Shown here: piece after piece, positions 57,301 to 59,499 of the stretch | How positions within the stretch are numbered: position 1 is the first letter of the stretch | Layout: each line of letters starts with the position of its first letter | Assembly: GCF_030269925.1 (NCBI RefSeq) | Contig: NC_085130.1 | Span: 9,948,501 to 10,012,500, forward strand | Length of the DNA: 64,000 bases | Reading direction: 5' to 3' | Origin: Bombyx mori | Taxonomy: Eukaryota; Arthropoda; Insecta; Lepidoptera; Bombycidae | Notes under the pieces: generated by a model | Databases searched by the model: none | What the model was told of the DNA's origin: nothing | What the model saw: the letters and a program-made list of their open reading frames with translations, nothing else | Position numbers and translations under genes: made by a program

Positions 57301-59465
57301 CGCGAGCTGGTCACGATACCATCACCGAATGAGCAATTTCAGAAATCGATTTTACTATTATTAAAATTCCTCGTTTTTCTTACTTGTGGTAGGACGTCTT
57401 GTGAGTCAGCGCGGGTAGGTACCACCACCGCCCTGCCTATTTCTGCCGTTTGAAGGGTAAAGCAGCCGTTGTAACTATACTGAGACCTTAGAGCTTATAT
57501 TTCAAGGCGGGTGGCACATTAACGTTGTGGATGTCTATGGGTATCTAGTAACCACTTAACACCAGGTGGGCTGTGAGCTCGCCCAAACATTTAAACAATG
57601 GTCAAAAAAAAATTGTTTTAAATAATCACAAACAATAGCATCTAATTGTCATCTGACCTTCCTCGGTCCCCCAGCCCCAGTCCGTTTAATAAGAGCCGTC
57701 TAGGAAGCTGGTAACAACGTGGTAGTGGACGGTGACGTCATAATTCTTGTGTAACTCATCAGACCACTTCCCAAGTAAACAATAGGTGTGATGTCGCTGT
57801 CAGAGCACTCGTCCACTCGGAGCCACGCGGTCTATCCCATCAAATATACCTTTTGTTATTGCTCATTTGGGTGGACGAGCTCACAGCCCGCCTGGTGTTA
57901 AGCGGTTACTGGAGCCCATAGACATCTCCAACGTAAATGCACCACCCACCTTGAGATATAAGTTCTAAGGTCTCAGTATAGTTACAACGGCTGCCCCACC
58001 CTTCTGCTTTACGGTAAAAATAGGCGGGATGATGGTACCTACCCGCGCGGACTCACAAGAGGTCTTACCACCAGTGATGTTCTCACGCAGAGCCGGCGGT
58101 GCGTGCGCCGCCAGGTCCCCGCGGACACGGGGGCCGCCCCCGCCGCCGCGTCCTCCGGGGGATCCGTCCGCACCCGGCCTCTCCTGCGGACCCTCTCCGA
58201 CAACCCGCTGCATTTCGACCTGCTCGAACCCCATGAGTGCGAGGTGAAATTGACATTTACTTATTTACCGATATCCGTGTCCGCCCAACGATTGAATTTC
58301 GACCTTAATGACTTAAGCTTAAATTCGCTTTTCTATTACGTCTTTTATATAGTTAAGAATATAATTCAATTCAGTCTTTTGAAGGCATTATTATGTATTA
58401 ATAGCTAACCCGGCAGACTTCGTAGTGAACCAATCGATAAATAAAAGACCTAAGCTTTTGTATAAAATAAACTTAAAACAAACAAAAGGAATCCGTCCGA
58501 CGGGGGACACATCAAAGGAAAAACTTATCTAATTCCGAGCATTTTCATATTTATCCACCTTTTAAACCTTCTCTGGACTTCCACAAATAATTCAAGACCA
58601 AAATTAGCCAAATCGGTCCAACCGTTCTCGAGTTTTAACGAGACTAACGAACAGCAATTCATTTTATATATATAGATAATATAATCTGGTGATATAAAAT
58701 TGGCGCTAAAAAGCAGAAACTGAAGCCCACGTCCGAGGAAAGTGCTAAACAAGAGCAACTACGGACCCCTGCCCGCCCCTTCCCCCAACACCCCGCAGTC
58801 CACTTCAAACCGAACGCCGGGGCCGTGGCCTCACGCTAGCGTAGTTCTCTGAATCTAGATCTTAAGGTATCAGTCGTTAAGGTCGAATTTCGTTTGTCAA
58901 ATACGAATTGTGAATTGTCAAGAGAAATTTGCATTTGCTGCGAGAACCGTTACCTTCACGTCGTGGGACCGCCCCGCCTCGAGTTTTTTTTTTATTGCTT
59001 AGATGGGTGGACGAGCTCACAGCCCACCAGGTGTTAAGTGGTTACCATCTACAACGTAAATGCCGCTACCCACCTTGAGGCATGAGTTGTAAGATCGCAC
59101 TTTTAATAGTACAACGGCTGCTCCGCTCTTCAAACCGAAACGCATTACTGCTTCACGGCAGAAATAGGCAGGGTGGTGGTACCTACCCGCGCGGACTCAC
59201 AAGAGGTCCTACCACCAGCAAAACCCGGGTGCAGGAGGCGCGTCAGATACAAGCCCTCGATGTGCAGGAGGTCACGACGGAGGAGTGGCGCGTGGACCAC
59301 ACCGAGCTGAACGGACTCGAGGCGTGTCTGTCTGTGTCGCGCGCGCTGGCCCTCGCTGCGCCGTGTGCCGCCGCGCTTCGCCGCGCTGCCGCCGCGTTGT
59401 GCGATACCGCCGCGTTATGCGGTGCCGCCGCCGCGCAGAGCCACGTCGCCGCGCTGCTGGCACAG
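30201..59465 (+). CDS. PRKDC: DNA-dependent protein kinase catalytic subunit (DNA-PKcs), N-terminal half, 27 exons
   Basis: The spliced frame (1620 codons, consistent phase at every junction) gives a helical, HEAT-repeat protein. By similarity recalled from memory, its blocks follow vertebrate DNA-PKcs in order: N-terminal arm (exons 2-6), a segment with 'FDRYLPLWRQLL' (exon 9), 'LPEQLQFLFKLV' (exon 10), 'LLCECCLAFIQSP' (exon 11), and the NUC194-like region with 'FYVAAYKCLTAALCRW' (exon 25). DNA-PKcs is recruited by Ku70/80 to DNA ends in non-homologous end joining in the nucleus. The kinase, FAT and FATC domains are outside the window. The aligned part is shorter than in vertebrates (about 1620 versus roughly 2050 residues), so short exons may be missed or lost. 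Alternatives (ATM, ATR, TOR) fit the block order less well. Confidence 0.82.
30682..30720. repeat. (CTT)n microsatellite
   Basis: About 12 CTT units, ending next to the LINE tail, probably grown from its 3' end. Confidence 0.9.
30724..30926 (-). pseudogene. RTE-like LINE ORF C-terminal remnant
   Basis: Minus strand has 'VEGKCPRGQSSKRWSDQI' and 'ANDRNRWRLAVDKL', the standard end of RTE-type polyproteins, closing with a stop near 30732. Truncated. Confidence 0.7.
30994..31163 (+). CDS. PRKDC: DNA-PKcs exon 2 (residues 39-95)
   Basis: Acceptor CAG at 30991-30993, donor GTCAGT. Encodes 'LLCEPVCLLKIVCSEQDESW' and a second helix ending 'HLFQDVLN', matching the start of the N-terminal HEAT arm. 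Confidence 0.85.
31278..32598 (-). mobile_element. mariner-like transposon, DD37D (maT-like)
   Basis: 1321 bp flanked by TA on both sides (31276-31277, 32599-32600). Terminal inverted repeats read 'GTCAGGTCATAAATTCTGTC' on the left and 'GTCAGGTCATAAGTATTGTC' on the reversed right end. It carries one defective transposase gene on the minus strand. Spacing between the second and third catalytic Asp is 37 residues, placing it with the DD37D group rather than classic DD34D mariners. Confidence 0.9.
31418..32457 (-). pseudogene. mariner DD37D transposase, broken
   Basis: Start MEWTLKEDRV near 32457, a paired-type helix-turn-helix, then a GRPR motif in 'SRSGRPRSVR'. Catalytic residues are visible: first Asp in 'LFSDEKIF', second in 'QQDSAPAH', third in 'LNPLDY'. 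About 346 codons, the usual length. Breaks: an in-frame TGA at 32230-32232, and a one-base loss (frame change) near the T7 run at 32029-32035. All three Asp survive, so inactivation is recent or mild. Confidence 0.88.
32974..33077 (-). mobile_element. Bm1 SINE (antisense), 3' part
   Basis: Poly-T start to 'AATGCGCCACCCACT', then joins unrelated sequence. Confidence 0.88.
33137..33247 (-). repeat. tRNA-like SINE fragment, antisense
   Basis: T-run then 'GATGTGGGAATCGAACCTAT', a B-box/T-arm-like block in reverse. No full cloverleaf. Confidence 0.45.
33285..33515 (+). mobile_element. Bm1 SINE, head missing
   Basis: Sense copy ending 'CACCCATATAAGCAA', directly touching the Helitron at 33517. 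Confidence 0.9.
33517..33766 (-). mobile_element. Helitron family C, antisense
   Basis: CTAG then 'CTGTACCCGTCCGCTTCGCT'; ends GA at 33766. Longer body than the copy at 5924. Confidence 0.75.
33770..34735 (+). repeat. Split copy of the 2990-3400 repeat
   Basis: Outer blocks 33770-33895 and 34590-34735 match the intergenic copy in reverse. Between them lie a 30-bp antisense BMC1-tail piece (33897-33928), unassigned sequence and a Helitron. Confidence 0.6.
34158..34451 (+). mobile_element. Helitron family D
   Basis: TC start (TCTATATATATAAAAGAAAG), 3' end 'GCTCGCCGGGTCCGCTAG' followed by T. Related to 38121-38427. Confidence 0.7.
34819..34978 (+). CDS. PRKDC: DNA-PKcs exon 3 (residues 96-148)
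   Basis: Acceptor TTAACAG, donor GTAAGT, phase 0 in and 1 out. Encodes 'INCMRALCKMSPVVAG' and 'FIAELESASICRAPLA', two helices of the N-terminal arm. Confidence 0.88.
34979..35852 (+). other. Intron 3
   Basis: AT-rich. Around 35450-35520, 'GACATGCAAATTTTAATGCA' and 'CGCATGTCAAATAATGACAT' form a local inverted pair. No named repeat recognised. Confidence 0.7.
35853..35947 (+). CDS. PRKDC: DNA-PKcs exon 4 (residues 149-180)
   Basis: Acceptor AATTGCAG, donor GTAAGT. Encodes 'LCEYHPAYLSNEYNKIWRLF', corresponding to the vertebrate 'GEVHP' block. Confidence 0.88.
35985..36115 (+). mobile_element. BMC1-type LINE 3' UTR fragment
   Basis: 'CCCACTGAGTTTGTCGCC' to 'GAGCCCGTGAGCTCACC'; abuts repeat R without an A tail. 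Confidence 0.7.
36116..36340 (-). repeat. Repeat R, uninterrupted copy
   Basis: On the minus strand contains 'TGAATCTCGCTTACGACATT' and 'CCGCTCGGTGGAAGAT'. At 42970-44087 the same repeat is split by a BMC1 insertion. Family unknown. Confidence 0.7.
36483..36722 (-). mobile_element. Bm1 SINE (antisense), head missing
   Basis: Ends 'CAAGAGGTCCTACCACCAG' at 36721. Confidence 0.92.
36766..36901 (+). CDS. PRKDC: DNA-PKcs exon 5 (residues 181-225)
   Basis: Acceptor GTATTCCAG, donor GTTAGT. Encodes 'AYLQGILGLFKYYGSQLPMV' and 'FYQDLVGYLDMTKCKE', matching the vertebrate 'GCLKGLSSLL' block. Confidence 0.88.
37088..37233 (+). mobile_element. Bm1 SINE, internal part
   Basis: Sense copy from 'CTGGTGGTAGGACCTCTTG' to 'ATATCTCAAGGTGAG'; 3' truncated. 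Confidence 0.88.
37313..37382 (-). mobile_element. LWNELP-type LINE 3' end fragment (antisense)
   Basis: 'GGCAGACGAGCATACGGCCC' and nearby words match the tail at 19791-20202. Confidence 0.6.
37384..37457 (-). mobile_element. Bm1 SINE (antisense), 3' end fragment
   Basis: T-rich start and 'GCTAAGTGGTTACC', then cut by a GT repeat and an RTE remnant. A Bm1-like scrap ('ACGAGCTCACAGTCACCTGG', about 37905-37925) after the remnant suggests an insertion into this SINE. Confidence 0.65.
37483..37506. repeat. (GT)n microsatellite
   Basis: About 12 GT units between Bm1 and the RTE remnant. Confidence 0.9.
37507..37890 (+). pseudogene. RTE-type LINE ORF C-terminal remnant
   Basis: About 118 codons open to a stop at 37873-37875: 'AEMRMLRWMCGVTRMDRIRN', 'SARLGWYGHVMRR', 'GRGRPKKKWMDCVKDDM'. 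This is the classic end of RTE-clade endonuclease/reverse transcriptase. Unbroken, so a fairly young 5'-truncated copy. Confidence 0.85.
38121..38427 (+). mobile_element. Helitron family D
   Basis: 3' end 'GTTTGCCGGGTCAGCTAG' followed by T; 5' part with 'TATATATATAAATCTCGTGT'. Confidence 0.65.
38592..39003 (-). mobile_element. Helitron family A, antisense
   Basis: CTAG start, palindrome 'AGTCGAAATTCGACT', and the reversed 'GCTTCACGTATT' 5' end. It stops about 105 bases before exon 6. Confidence 0.82.
39111..39280 (+). CDS. PRKDC: DNA-PKcs exon 6 (residues 226-282)
   Basis: Acceptor TTTTGAACAG, donor GTCAGT. Encodes 'ILEEHTDLFLESLAEDPTLR' and 'VYRLIFELMKDDLKRIE'. Confidence 0.88.
39340..39535 (+). 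mobile_element. Helitron family C, 3' truncated
   Basis: TC start at 39340; shares 'CCGATTGACTTGAAACTTGG' with the other copies in reverse. The 3' end is replaced by Bm1. Confidence 0.7.
39540..39670 (+). mobile_element. Bm1 SINE fragment with inverted end
   Basis: Sense from 'CTGGTGGTAGGACCTCTTG' to 'GCCGTTGTAACTAG', immediately followed by the inverted word 'TCCTACCACCAATAA'. The fragment ends are mutually complementary. Confidence 0.8.
39761..39931 (+). CDS. PRKDC: DNA-PKcs exon 7 (residues 283-339)
   Basis: Donor GTCGGT is weak but the phase fits. Encodes 'RYVALRVWSVYTLLGG' and 'IQHEDVLQVECSLRA', matching the vertebrate 'LSIAIRGYGLFAGPCK' block. Noticeably GC-rich. Confidence 0.86.
39996..40232 (+). 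repeat. Repeat Y, copy 1
   Basis: Starts 'AATACGCTTTTATTAGCTTC' and includes 'CGGATTAACTCGAAATTTGG'. An inverted copy lies at 46960-47163 in intron 12. Non-coding. Confidence 0.7.
40293..40709 (+). repeat. Repeat X, copy 2
   Basis: Same order and orientation as 7981-8372, through 'CAGCGGCTTTGTTTCATTTT'. Confidence 0.78.
41204..41545 (-). repeat. Repeat X, copy 3 (inverted)
   Basis: Reverse of 40293-40709, starting 'TTTTTTTTGGCGGGAACGGG'. The spacer between the two copies is about 490 bp. Confidence 0.78.
41630..41773 (+). CDS. PRKDC: DNA-PKcs exon 8 (residues 340-387)
   Basis: Acceptor TGGTCCCAG, donor GTAGAT, phase 0/0. Encodes 'LPNSDRLLQAAILNFHSLPA' and 'EIIVYPLARAPDQIRK'. Confidence 0.85.
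41808..42228 (+). mobile_element. LWNELP-type LINE tail split by Bm1
   Basis: Pieces 41808-41872 and 42086-42228 are collinear ('ACATGTCCTTCTT', then 'GGCAGTGGCTTGGCTC'). The target word TCCTTCT is present on both sides of the Bm1 insert. Confidence 0.7.
41873..42085 (-). mobile_element. Bm1 SINE (antisense), inserted in a LINE tail
   Basis: Poly-T start to 'AAGTCCTACCACCAGTAAC'; flanked by the TCCTTCT duplication. Confidence 0.9.
42436..42572 (-). mobile_element. Bm1 SINE (antisense), truncated
   Basis: Poly-T start to 'AGGTCTCAGTATAGTTAG', then unrelated sequence leading to exon 9. Confidence 0.88.
42677..42871 (+). CDS. PRKDC: DNA-PKcs exon 9 (residues 388-452)
   Basis: Acceptor TTTTACAG, donor GTTAGT, phase 0/0. 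Encodes 'SFDRYLPLWRQLLDSDGQD' and 'VFNDFMDYVLWVVETFLDD', one of the clearest DNA-PKcs matches (vertebrate 'YVDLFRHLLSSD' block). Confidence 0.92.
43097..43945 (+). mobile_element. BMC1-type LINE, 5'-truncated, with ORF end and 3' UTR
   Basis: About 850 bp: ORF2 C-terminal coding, 3' UTR from 'CCCACTGAGTTTCTCGCC' and a long A tail (about 43930-43947). This is the best copy in the window for linking the recurrent tail fragments to a LINE. Confidence 0.85.
43099..43733 (+). pseudogene. BMC1 ORF2 C-terminal part
   Basis: Frame open for about 210 codons to TAA at 43731-43733: 'VKYLGVTLDSRMTFRSHI', 'YKTCIRPVMTYASVVFAHAA', 'HFDKAARHENPLIVAAG'. This is the region after the reverse transcriptase palm of Jockey-clade LINEs. 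Truncated at the 5' end but otherwise unbroken. Confidence 0.85.
44299..44505 (+). CDS. PRKDC: DNA-PKcs exon 10 (residues 453-521)
   Basis: Acceptor TTTCTTCAG, donor GTAAGC, phase 0/0. Encodes 'SLPEQLQFLFKLVSLVLSFQ' and an Arg/Ala-rich helix pair, matching vertebrate '[20 protein letters not shown]'. Confidence 0.92.
44506..44842 (+). other. Intron 10
   Basis: Short, apparently free of known repeats. Acceptor CACCTTGCAG. Confidence 0.75.
44843..44956 (+). CDS. PRKDC: DNA-PKcs exon 11 (residues 522-559)
   Basis: Phase 0/0, donor GTACAT. Encodes 'CADEALLCECCLAFIQSPDD' and 'VRNILTSLQ', aligning with vertebrate 'LLASCLTFLLSLP'. Confidence 0.88.
44972..45212. repeat. CA/CTCACA minisatellite (about 240 bp)
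   Basis: Purely pyrimidine-C/A alternation with units such as CACACACGCT and ATACTCACACTCAC. The 134-codon frame over it is an artefact of the repeat. Confidence 0.92.
45283..45405 (+). mobile_element. LTR fragment related to 27121-27471
   Basis: Shares 'TAACGCCATCTG' words, 'TACCAAAG' and the order of the first 110 bases of the LTR. Confidence 0.5.
45391..45448. repeat. Foldback repeat, single arm
   Basis: 'CTAACTCAAATTTGTATGG' and 'GCGCCCCTAGCGGCAAACG' match one arm and loop of 3661-3825; the other arm is missing. Confidence 0.7.
45457..45705 (-). mobile_element. Bm1 SINE (antisense), head missing
   Basis: From the T run to 'GGGGCTTCCACCAGTAG'; diverged. Confidence 0.88.
45763..45987 (-). 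mobile_element. Helitron family B, antisense
   Basis: CTAG then 'CGACCCGCCCTGGCTTCG'; body as at 29355-29573. Confidence 0.72.
46094..46207 (+). CDS. PRKDC: DNA-PKcs exon 12 (residues 560-597)
   Basis: Phase 0/0, acceptor ACATTTTCAG, donor GTAAGT. Encodes 'IIFSRSDVEVDSYLTALKKC' and 'LLMKDIDLLNSKETSK'. Confidence 0.88.
46727..46968. repeat. MITE-like element with about 45-bp inverted ends
   Basis: Left end 'ACTAACAAAATACGCTTTTA' and right end (reversed) 'ACTAACAATATACGCTTTTA' continue to match for about 45 bases. Total about 240 bp, non-coding. Confidence 0.65.
46960..47163 (-). repeat. Repeat Y, copy 2 (inverted)
   Basis: 'CCAAATTTCGAGTTAATCCG' and 'GAAGCTAATAAAAGCGTATT' are the reverse of 39996-40232. 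Confidence 0.7.
47316..47406 (+). CDS. PRKDC: DNA-PKcs exon 13 (residues 598-627)
   Basis: Acceptor TGGATCCAG, donor GTAAAT, phase 0 in, 1 out. Encodes 'VIAGIEDLYNRKDLTGKEAR' and 'REIFFFL', matching vertebrate 'IRIRVVQMLGSLGG'. Confidence 0.9.
47407..47831 (+). other. Intron 13
   Basis: Contains an antisense BMC1-type tail (47435-47700). Acceptor CTTTTTCAG. Confidence 0.75.
47435..47700 (-). mobile_element. BMC1-type LINE end (antisense)
   Basis: Tail block from 'GGGAGGTGAGCTCACGGGCT' through 'GAGAAACTCAGTGGGCTGTG', followed by about 100 bases of coding end. Confidence 0.7.
47832..47941 (+). CDS. PRKDC: DNA-PKcs exon 14 (residues 628-664)
   Basis: Phase 1 in, 0 out; donor GTAAAG. Encodes 'GKFGNVSESSASEASSVLLK' and 'LTLDLKYLDEGVTYK', the loop and strand seen as 'INKNLLTVTSSDEMM' in vertebrates. 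Confidence 0.9.
47998..48160 (+). mobile_element. Bm1 SINE, 3' part (intron 14)
   Basis: Sense copy from 'GCGTTTCGGTTTGAAGGGCG' to 'CCCATCTAAGCAATAAT'. Confidence 0.9.
48384..48471 (+). CDS. PRKDC: DNA-PKcs exon 15 (residues 665-693)
   Basis: Acceptor TCTATTTCAG. Two in-phase donors compete: GTAGTG after 48468 and the stronger GTGAGT after 48471 (chosen). They change one residue. Encodes 'IKLDEMLEHAIRSGDPDILR'. Confidence 0.87.
48521..48768 (-). mobile_element. Bm1 SINE (antisense), intron 15
   Basis: Poly-T start to 'GAGGTCCTACCACCAGT'; 71 bases before the acceptor of exon 16. Confidence 0.92.
48838..48974 (+). CDS. PRKDC: DNA-PKcs exon 16 (residues 694-739)
   Basis: Acceptor CACGTTGCAG, donor GTAAGT. 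Encodes 'PVRQAERACRVCAAWCHASV' and an Ala-rich helix ending 'LSNVTVELLP'. Very GC-rich. Confidence 0.85.
48975..49114 (+). other. Intron 16 (140 bp)
   Basis: Shortest intron found; no repeat. Acceptor GTGTTTCGCAG. Confidence 0.8.
49115..49253 (+). CDS. PRKDC: DNA-PKcs exon 17 (residues 740-785)
   Basis: Donor GTAAGC, phase 0 in and 1 out. Encodes 'YIACERSPGVRGLLSDVLER' and 'VEPVAAQALLMLRDKN'. Confidence 0.85.
49275..49292. repeat. Poly-G tract (18 G) in intron 17
   Basis: A run of 18 G about 20 bases into the intron, on the transcribed (sense) strand. Confidence 0.9.
49320..49727 (+). mobile_element. Bm1 SINE, near full length, intron 17
   Basis: Sense copy with tRNA-like head and A tail. 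The tail ends 21 bases before the acceptor of exon 18. Confidence 0.92.
49749..50302 (+). CDS. PRKDC: DNA-PKcs exon 18 (residues 786-970)
   Basis: Long exon, phase 1 in and 0 out, acceptor TTGTTTTCAG, donor GTAAGG. Starts 'LTRQAGLDVSLAVLRAADPT', includes a Gly/Ala/Pro-rich helix linker and 'VARKMVLLCELKSAFRFESD'. HEAT-like; corresponds to the central part of the vertebrate N-terminal region. Confidence 0.86.
50609..50775 (-). mobile_element. Bm1 SINE (antisense), truncated
   Basis: Poly-T start to 'CTGCCCCACCCTTCAAAC', then joins the next copy. Confidence 0.88.
50788..50985 (-). mobile_element. Bm1 SINE (antisense), second, diverged
   Basis: From 'CCACCTGTTGTCAAGTGG' to 'CTACCACCAGTAATTATGC'. 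Confidence 0.85.
51153..51746 (+). CDS. PRKDC: DNA-PKcs exon 19 (residues 971-1168)
   Basis: Longest exon; acceptor ACACTTTCAG, donor GTGAGT, phase 0/0. A run of helical hairpins: 'LAGLVEKLKPNLIITVNRSI', 'ALSASLKASSRDDIKRL', 'LCRRHVKVFFGFLVKSPSVL'. Codon use is markedly more AT-rich than in exons 16, 18 and 21. Confidence 0.88.
51747..52318 (+). other. Intron 19
   Basis: Holds an antisense Bm1 ending 36 bases before the acceptor. The first 280 bp are unassigned. Confidence 0.75.
52032..52284 (-). mobile_element. Bm1 SINE (antisense), intron 19
   Basis: Poly-T start to 'GAGGTCCTACCACCAGTA'. Confidence 0.92.
52319..52509 (+). CDS. PRKDC: DNA-PKcs exon 20 (residues 1169-1231)
   Basis: Acceptor TTGTTTGTCAG, donor GTGAGG, phase 0 in and 2 out. 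Encodes 'LWPVYEQQTEFSKKQALLVS', a Pro-rich linker and 'WGVKTLMEGEITQRI'. Confidence 0.86.
52545..52803 (+). pseudogene. RTE-type LINE ORF C-terminal remnant
   Basis: 'RLAWYGHVTRRKETHVTR', 'GRGGRGRPKKTWMECVSD', stop near 52777. Close relative of 16627-16778 and 37507-37890. Confidence 0.82.
52833..53248 (+). mobile_element. Helitron family E, near full length
   Basis: TC start (TCTAAACTAATATTATAAAG), 3' end 'AAATCGCGGGCAAAAGCTAG' followed by T. Non-coding. Confidence 0.72.
53338..53566 (-). mobile_element. Bm1 SINE (antisense), intron 20
   Basis: T-rich start to 'GAGGTCCTACCACCAGT', close to the exon 21 acceptor. Confidence 0.92.
53589..53734 (+). CDS. PRKDC: DNA-PKcs exon 21 (residues 1232-1280)
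   Basis: Phase 2 in, 1 out; acceptor GTGTGCGCAG, donor GTACAC. Extremely GC-rich; encodes 'YSSFSGVVGPRLREAARGRG' and 'DPTLLRTVAALAAG'. Confidence 0.8.
53771..53975 (-). mobile_element. LINE-like 3' end with (AAT)n, antisense
   Basis: Begins with ATAATAATAAT then 'AACATTTATTCCAAAC'; CG-rich end around 53890-53960. Family not identified. Confidence 0.45.
54116..54562 (+). mobile_element. LINE-like 3' end split by a SINE
   Basis: Same as 13966-14127 ('AATCTATCTTAAGAAGGAGG', 'TTTGTACTATACC') but interrupted after 'ACTATACC'; resumes at 'TAAGAGAGAAATAAATAAAT' with an ATT tail. Confidence 0.68.
54281..54523 (-). mobile_element. tRNA-derived SINE (not Bm1), antisense
   Basis: Second copy of 18671-18920, with tRNA-like head at about 54450-54520 ('GGCGGGATTCGAACCCGC'). 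Confidence 0.78.
54639..54795 (+). CDS. PRKDC: DNA-PKcs exon 22 (residues 1281-1332)
   Basis: Phase 1 in, 2 out; donor GTGGGT. Encodes 'DTKGWWDEAIDSCMAAVAKH' and 'TWTGLSTGVCERMLVPLL'. Confidence 0.87.
54796..55236 (+). other. Intron 22 with a pyrimidine tract
   Basis: A CT-rich tract (54945-55105) and otherwise unassigned sequence; acceptor TTTTGTTAACAG. Confidence 0.8.
54945..55105. repeat. Polypyrimidine (CCCTCTCT)n tract
   Basis: About 160 bases almost entirely C and T on the sense strand. It creates open frames in all six registers that are artefacts. Confidence 0.92.
55237..55399 (+). CDS. PRKDC: DNA-PKcs exon 23 (residues 1333-1387)
   Basis: Phase 2 in, 0 out; donor GTGAGC. Encodes 'RLEEFLSNKVNMLIDMLMTG' and 'YTRALSVLAVAFEK'. 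Confidence 0.88.
55495..55705 (-). mobile_element. Bm1 SINE (antisense), strongly diverged
   Basis: 'GGTCGCTGTGGCCCATGGAC' and 'AGGGTGGTAGTACCTACC' keep the Bm1 order with many changes, so an old copy. Confidence 0.7.
55710..55975 (+). mobile_element. Helitron family A, shortened
   Basis: TC start, hairpin 'AGTTGAATTTCGACT'; terminal CTAG mutated to CTAC. Interior deleted compared with 14128-14541. Confidence 0.75.
55990..56172 (+). mobile_element. Helitron family B, internal part
   Basis: Reverse of the body of 45763-45987 ('AAAGTCGCTTTCTCTGTCCC'); the 3' end is missing. Confidence 0.65.
56360..56523 (+). CDS. PRKDC: DNA-PKcs exon 24 (residues 1388-1441)
   Basis: Phase 0 in, 2 out; donor GTGGGG (weak third base). 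Encodes 'LPRQSLEASSSVLHSRMASP' and 'LVRRACKLCVTLRDAVT', with a Gly-rich loop before the next helix, matching vertebrate 'LTKTLIKLCYDAF'. Confidence 0.87.
56570..57013 (-). mobile_element. Bm1 SINE (antisense), near full length, intron 24
   Basis: T-rich start to tRNA-like head 'AGGCCACGACGACTTC'. It ends about 21 bases before the exon 25 acceptor, so it fills nearly the entire 511-bp intron. Confidence 0.93.
57035..57185 (+). CDS. PRKDC: DNA-PKcs exon 25 (residues 1442-1492), NUC194-like
   Basis: Phase 2 in, 0 out; acceptor TATTTCCAG, donor GTGAGT. Encodes 'AFYVAAYKCLTAALCRWKQP' and 'ALSNLMDPEKRYELPIKPKW', the strongest match to vertebrate DNA-PKcs ('AAYNCAISVICCVFN...LKRRYNFPVEVEVP'). Confidence 0.93.
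57384..57606 (+). mobile_element. Bm1 SINE, head missing
   Basis: From 'GTGGTAGGACGTCTTGTGAG' with a short deletion around the 'GCAGTAATGCG' region, to the A tail. Confidence 0.9.
57856..58076 (-). mobile_element. Bm1 SINE (antisense), intron 25
   Basis: Ends 'GAGGTCTTACCACCAGT'; an internal part ('CAAACCGAAACGCATTACTG') is deleted. Confidence 0.92.
58091..58243 (+). CDS. PRKDC: DNA-PKcs exon 26 (residues 1493-1543)
   Basis: Acceptor GTTCTCACGCAG, donor GTGAAA, phase 0/0. Low-complexity Ala/Gly/Ser/Pro segment, then 'LRTLSDNPLHFDLLEPHECE'. It corresponds to a disordered stretch of DNA-PKcs after the NUC194 segment. Confidence 0.85.
58403..58676 (-). mobile_element. Helitron family D, antisense, diverged
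   Basis: Ends in GA after 'TTTATATATATA' and contains 'AATCGGTCCAACCGTTCTCG', shared with 34158-34451 in reverse. The CTAG end is not preserved. Confidence 0.55.
58985..59219 (-). mobile_element. Bm1 SINE (antisense), intron 26
   Basis: Poly-T start to 'GAGGTCCTACCACCAG' at 59218. Confidence 0.93.
59235..59465 (+). CDS. PRKDC: DNA-PKcs exon 27 (residues 1544-1620)
   Basis: Acceptor GGGTGCAG, phase 0. Encodes 'ALDVQEVTTEEWRVDHTELN' then an Ala/Arg/Cys-rich helix, matching vertebrate 'DVLELEMDELNRHECMAPL'. The proposed donor GTCCGA after 59465 is weak. If it is not used, the frame continues nine codons to TAA at 59493-59495. Confidence 0.78.
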
Positions 59466-59499
59466 GTCCGAGAGACGCTACGAACTCTTATTTAACCCA

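Larger units (their letters stand above)
57186..58090 (+). other. Intron 25
   Basis: One sense and one antisense Bm1; the antisense copy ends 16 bases before the acceptor. Confidence 0.8.
58244..59234 (+). other. Intron 26
   Basis: A diverged Helitron D (58403-58676, minus) and an antisense Bm1 ending 16 bases before the acceptor. Confidence 0.78.

Noticed and set aside
30201..59465. ATM, ATR or TOR instead of DNA-PKcs
   Set aside because: The block order, in particular exons 9-11 and exon 25, fits the DNA-PKcs N-terminal and NUC194 regions and not the helical solenoids of the other kinases as I recall them.
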